Below are positions 6,830 through 9,991 of a stretch of DNA of 9,991 nt, piece by piece. Numbering within the stretch: the first letter of the stretch is position 1; each line of letters begins with the position of its first letter. The stretch lies in the NCBI GenBank assembly GCA_002293155.1, contig DBCQ01000012.1:36453-46443 (forward strand). The letters run 5' to 3'. This stretch comes from Burkholderiales bacterium UBA954. GTDB taxonomy: Bacteria; Pseudomonadota; Gammaproteobacteria; Burkholderiales; Burkholderiaceae_A. Position numbers and translations under genes: made by a program. A model generated the notes under the pieces. The model did not search any database and was not told the DNA's origin. It was given only the letters and a program-made list of their open reading frames with translations.

Positions 6830-6835
6830 TACAAT
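6830..6835 (+). promoter_or_regulatory. Candidate -10 element for rpmF
   Basis: TACAAT matches five of six bases of the sigma-70 -10 consensus. It sits 29 bases before the rpmF start, in an A-rich stretch after the yceD stop. No convincing -35 is visible at 16-18 bases upstream; the A-rich tracts (6802-6807, 6812-6817) might act instead. An extra promoter here would let L32 be made at a higher level than YceD. Confidence 0.35.
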
Positions 6836-6858
6836 TCAAGGTTTTCCGGAGTCTCCAA

Positions 6859-7041
6859 ATGGCCGTCCAGCAAAATAAGAAGTCGCCGTCAAAGCGCGGC
6901 ATGCACCGTTCGCATGATTTTCTGACCAACCCGTCGACCGCGGTTGAGCCCACCACGGGAGAGGTCCACCTGCGTCACCACGTTAGCCCCTCCGGCTATT
7001 ACCGTGGCAAAAAGGTTGTCAAGGTAAAGGCAGCGGCATAA
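6859..7041 (+). CDS. rpmF: 50S ribosomal protein L32 (bL32)
   Basis: A 60-residue, very basic protein of the large ribosomal subunit. It begins [20 protein letters not shown] and ends with a GYYRGKKV element, nearly the same as E. coli L32 (57 residues). It has no cysteines, so it is the zinc-independent form; other bacteria carry a four-cysteine version. GGAG stands 7 nt before the ATG, a good Shine-Dalgarno and the clearest in the right half of the window. It is 45 bases after yceD and 63 bases before plsX, the usual order in proteobacteria. Translation is probably strong and independent of yceD. Confidence 0.98.
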   Translation: MAVQQNKKSPSKRGMHRSHDFLTNPSTAVEPTTGEVHLRHHVSPSGYYRGKKVVKVKAAA

Positions 7042-7104
7042 CCGACTGCAGCGTCACGCAACAGCGCCTGCCCGAGTAACGGCGCCCGCCTGATTTCCTC
7101 AGCA

Positions 7105-8139
7105 GTGTCATCTCCCACCGAAGTCTGTGTCGCCATCGATTGCATGGGGGGCGACCATGGCCTCTCGGTCACCATTCCCGCAGCCTTAGATTTTCTGGAA
7201 GAAAACCCTGCGCATCACGCGCTGCTCGTTGGGCTTGAGGCCGACATCCGGGCGATGCTCTCCGCAGCTGAGCACCATCAACGTGCGCAGCCACTCTCGA
7301 GGCGCTATGAGATTGTCGCCGCCGAAGAGGTGGTCGCGATGGACGACCCTCCAGCGATCGCACTTCGCAACAAGCGCCGCTCATCGATGCGTATCGCCAT
7401 CGAGTGCATTAAAGAGGGCCGCGCGCAGGCCGCGGTCAGCGCGGGGAATACGGGCGCATTAATGGCGATAGCCCGTTATGTATTAAAGACCCTCGAGGGC
7501 ATTGATCGGCCTGCGATAGCCACAGCGCTTCCTAATCGAACTGGGGGCGTCACCACGATGCTCGACCTCGGCGCCAATGTGGACTGTTCGGCAGAGCATC
7601 TGCTTCAGTTTGCCCAGATGGGCGCGGCCTTAGTCTCGGTCATTGATGGCAAAGAGCGGCCCTCTATCGGTCTTTTGAATATTGGTGAAGAGGTCATTAA
7701 AGGCAACGACACCGTAAAACTCGCAGCTGAATTGCTTCGTGCGAGCAGCCTGAATTTCTATGGCAATGTCGAAGGCGACGATATCTTTAAGGGCACCACC
7801 GATGTGATTGTCTGCGATGGTTTTGTGGGCAACGTGGCGCTCAAAACCTCTGAGGGTCTCGCCCAGATGTTAAGAAGTTTTATCAAAGAAGAATTCACCC
7901 GTAACCTGCTGACGAAGTGTATGGCCTTTATCGCCTCGCCCGTGTTGAAGGCATTTTCACGGCGCGTTGATCATCGTCGCTATAACGGCGCGTCACTGCT
8001 CGGTCTGCGTGGCATTGTGATTAAAAGCCATGGCTCGGCCGATTCTTACGCATTTCGCCATGCGCTGCGCCGGGCGGCTGGGGCTGCAGCACATGGTTTA
8101 AATGAGAAAATCGCTCAGGCCATCACAAAGTCCGCCTAG
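7105..8139 (+). CDS. plsX: Phosphate acyltransferase PlsX
   Basis: PlsX converts acyl-ACP and phosphate to acyl-phosphate, the acyl donor for PlsY in phospholipid synthesis; it is peripheral to the inner membrane. 344 residues, close to E. coli PlsX. Signatures: IDCMGGDHG near the N-terminus, [12 protein letters not shown] (about 111-122), [10 protein letters not shown], and [15 protein letters not shown] (237-251). The start is GTG at 7105; no in-frame ATG precedes the conserved IDCMGGDHG and no clear Shine-Dalgarno is visible. An ATT at 7093 is in frame but unlikely. The N-terminal lead of about 8 residues fits the family. The 63-base gap after rpmF shows no hairpin with T-run, so plsX is probably read from the rpmF transcript. 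fabH follows after 23 bases. Confidence 0.95.
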   Translation: MSSPTEVCVAIDCMGGDHGLSVTIPAALDFLEENPAHHALLVGLEADIRAMLSAAEHHQRAQPLSRRYEIVAAEEVVAMDDPPAIALRNKRRSSMRIAIECIKEGRAQAAVSAGNTGALMAIARYVLKTLEGIDRPAIATALPNRTGGVTTMLDLGANVDCSAEHLLQFAQMGAALVSVIDGKERPSIGLLNIGEEVIKGNDTVKLAAELLRASSLNFYGNVEGDDIFKGTTDVIVCDGFVGNVALKTSEGLAQMLRSFIKEEFTRNLLTKCMAFIASPVLKAFSRRVDHRRYNGASLLGLRGIVIKSHGSADSYAFRHALRRAAGAAAHGLNEKIAQAITKSA

Positions 8140-8162
8140 ACGCATACTAGAGTCCAGTCACT

Positions 8163-9140
8163 ATGGAAATTTTCTCGCGAATTATCGGAACTGGCCGGGC
8201 CCTGCCCGGTGAGCCCGTCACCAATGCGCAGCTTGCCGAACGTCTTGCGGCCTCGGGTGTCGAGACCTCAGACGACTGGATCCGGGAGCGTACGGGGATC
8301 GCGCAGCGCTATATCGCGCCCGATCACGTATCGAGTAGTGATCTCGCAGCGCAGGCAGGTCAACAAGCCATTGAGATGGCGGGGTTAACACCGGATGCCA
8401 TTGATCTGGTGATTGTCGGCACCTCAACCCCCGACATGATTTTCCCATCAACCGCCTGCCTCGTTCAGAAAAAACTCGGAATCTCGAATGGCCCGGCTTT
8501 TGATATCCAGGCGGTGTGTAGCGGGTTTGTTTATGCGCTCTCAACAGCCGATCTCTATATCAAGGCCGGTAAGGTGAAGACGGCGCTCGTCATTGGCGCA
8601 GAGGTTTTCTCACGCATCATGGATTGGAATGATCGTTCAACCTGCGTGTTGTTTGGCGATGGCGCTGGTGCAGTCGTGCTTAAGGCGGATCAATCGCCAG
8701 GGGTATTGGCCCACCGCCTGCATGCGCGCGGTGAATTTGAAAATATCCTGCGTACGCCTGGCACGGTCTGTAATGGTCGCGCAACCGGGCATCCATTTCT
8801 AACGATGGACGGTCAATCAGTGTTTAAGCTCGCCGTGCAGGTTCTTGACAGTGTGGCCCGAGAGGTTCTTGCCGATGCAGGACTTCAGGTTTCCGATATC
8901 GATTGGCTAATTCCCCATCAGGCGAACATTAGAATCTTGTCGGCAACTGCAAAGCGACTAGGAATCGATGAGTCGCGGGTAGTGGTAACGGTCGATCAAC
9001 ATGCCAATACCTCTGCCGCATCGGTTCCGCTTGCCTTGGATGTCGCCGTGCGGGACGGTCGAATCAAATCGGGCCAACGAATCATGCTGCAAGGCGTTGG
9101 CGGTGGATTCACCTGGGGCGCTGTATTGGTTCAGATGTGA
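8163..9140 (+). CDS. fabH: Beta-ketoacyl-ACP synthase III FabH
   Basis: FabH condenses acetyl-CoA with malonyl-ACP to start type II fatty-acid synthesis in the cytosol. 325 residues, against 317 in E. coli. The catalytic triad is complete: C119 in AVCSGF, H252 in PHQANIRI, N282 in HANTSAAS; the E. coli counterparts are C112, H244 and N274. The GVGGGFTWG tail is also typical. The thiolase-fold ketosynthase and the PHQAN motif exclude FabB/FabF, which have a Cys-His-His triad. The Shine-Dalgarno is weak (AGAG about 11 nt upstream). It is 23 bases downstream of plsX and 10 bases before fabD, so it is one operon. Confidence 0.97.
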   Translation: MEIFSRIIGTGRALPGEPVTNAQLAERLAASGVETSDDWIRERTGIAQRYIAPDHVSSSDLAAQAGQQAIEMAGLTPDAIDLVIVGTSTPDMIFPSTACLVQKKLGISNGPAFDIQAVCSGFVYALSTADLYIKAGKVKTALVIGAEVFSRIMDWNDRSTCVLFGDGAGAVVLKADQSPGVLAHRLHARGEFENILRTPGTVCNGRATGHPFLTMDGQSVFKLAVQVLDSVAREVLADAGLQVSDIDWLIPHQANIRILSATAKRLGIDESRVVVTVDQHANTSAASVPLALDVAVRDGRIKSGQRIMLQGVGGGFTWGAVLVQM

Positions 9141-9150
9141 GGACGTAGCG

Positions 9151-9991
9151 ATGACAACACTTGCTTTTGTATTTCCGGGTCAGGGGTCCCAAACCGTTGG
9201 AATGCTCAATGGCTTTTCTTCGAACCCGGTGGTGGCGCAGGCGATGGACGAGGCCTCGCAGGCCCTGGGTCAGAATCTCTCCGCCTTAATTGCGCAAGGC
9301 CCAGCCGAGAGCCTGAGTCTCACCGTGAACACACAGCCCCTGATGCTTGCGAGTTCCGTTGCTTTTTATCGCGCCTGGCGGTCTGCGGGCGGCGCTTTGC
9401 CGGCCTGGGCGGCGGGCCATAGCCTTGGCGAGTATTCGGCCCTAACGGCTGCTGGTGTCTTTACCCTGGCGGATGCGACACGGGCGGTCCGGTTTCGTGC
9501 CGAACAGATGCAGGATGCCGTTCCCGTTGGTGTGGGTGCAATGGCAGCGGTGTTGGGGATGGAGTCCTCGGCCGTAATTACCGCTTGCGCAGATGCCGCC
9601 CAGAATCAAGTGGTTGAGGCGGTCAACTTCAATGCGCCTGATCAGACTGTTATTGCGGGACATCAAGACGCGGTGGATCGTGCCTGTGCGCTGGTGAAGG
9701 AGCGCGGGGCTAAGCGTGCGATTGGCTTGCCCGTGTCAGCACCGTTTCATTCAAGCCTGCTTGCACCGGCGGCGCAGGCCCTGCGGGTTTATCTCTCCAA
9801 GATGCAGATGAATGCGCCTGAATTTCAGGTCGTCAACAATGTTGATGTCGCAATTGAACATGATCCCCTCCGTATCCAGGATGCCCTATCGCGTCAGGCG
9901 ATGAAACCCGTGCGTTGGGTCGAGGTAATTCAGACCTTCGAGAAACACGGCGTTAGTACCATCGTTGAGTGCGGCCCGGGCAAGGTACTGA
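9151..9991 (+). CDS. fabD: Malonyl-CoA:ACP transacylase FabD, 5' 280 codons (partial)
   Basis: FabD transfers malonyl from CoA to the acyl carrier protein, supplying FabH and the elongating synthases. The frame is open to the window edge; E. coli FabD has 309 residues, so about 30 are missing. Active-site parts visible: FPGQGSQ with oxyanion Q11, GHSLGEY with nucleophile S91, carboxylate-binding R116 in RFRAEQMQ, and H200 in APFHSSLL. These match E. coli Q11, S92, R117 and H201. The partial end reads GPGKVL, near the usual C-terminus. GAGGA overlapping the fabH stop, 7 nt before the ATG, is a good ribosome-binding site and implies coupled translation. fabG and acpP would be expected next, outside the window. 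Confidence 0.97.
   Translation, partial: MTTLAFVFPGQGSQTVGMLNGFSSNPVVAQAMDEASQALGQNLSALIAQGPAESLSLTVNTQPLMLASSVAFYRAWRSAGGALPAWAAGHSLGEYSALTAAGVFTLADATRAVRFRAEQMQDAVPVGVGAMAAVLGMESSAVITACADAAQNQVVEAVNFNAPDQTVIAGHQDAVDRACALVKERGAKRAIGLPVSAPFHSSLLAPAAQALRVYLSKMQMNAPEFQVVNNVDVAIEHDPLRIQDALSRQAMKPVRWVEVIQTFEKHGVSTIVECGPGKVL

Noticed and set aside
1..9991. Mobile element, defence system, CRISPR array, biosynthetic cluster or other novel system
   Set aside because: Every gene fits a known core family in a familiar betaproteobacterial order. No long repeats, integrases or transposases were seen.

Overview
This window reads as an ordinary chromosomal housekeeping region of a betaproteobacterium, most likely Burkholderiales. 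The reasons are the gene order (rne divergent from rluC, then a HAD phosphatase, sppA, maf/yceF, yceD, rpmF, plsX, fabH, fabD), the moderate-to-high G+C seen by eye, and protein sequences close to the proteobacterial versions of each family. I see no insertion sequence, phage gene, CRISPR array, tRNA or rRNA, and no sign of transfer. I find no previously undescribed system.

Left part (1-2339, minus strand): the first 779 codons of RNase E. It has a complete catalytic half, a membrane-helix-like segment, and an arginine-rich disordered scaffold that runs off the left edge. Between rne and rluC (2340-2785) lies a 446-base divergent gap. I read most of it as the rne promoter plus a long 5' leader. 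It holds several inverted repeats, one on a candidate -10 element and one beside the rne Shine-Dalgarno, which fits leader-based autoregulation as known for E. coli rne.

Middle part (2786-6172): rluC (23S rRNA pseudouridine synthase), a HAD-family phosphatase and a single-domain S49 peptidase (SppA) overlap head to tail as one transcription unit. The sppA stop codon interlocks with the stop codon of the convergent maf/yceF gene (m7GTP-type pyrophosphatase).

Right part (6220-9991, plus strand): yceD (DUF177), rpmF (ribosomal protein L32), plsX, fabH and the first 280 codons of fabD. This is the classic ribosome/phospholipid/fatty-acid cluster. PlsX makes acyl-phosphate for phospholipid synthesis, FabD loads malonyl onto ACP, and FabH starts fatty-acid elongation. 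YceD and L32 tie the cluster to large-subunit assembly. Theme of the window: RNA processing and modification on the left, lipid synthesis on the right. All key catalytic residues I looked for are present, and I saw no frameshift or broken gene.
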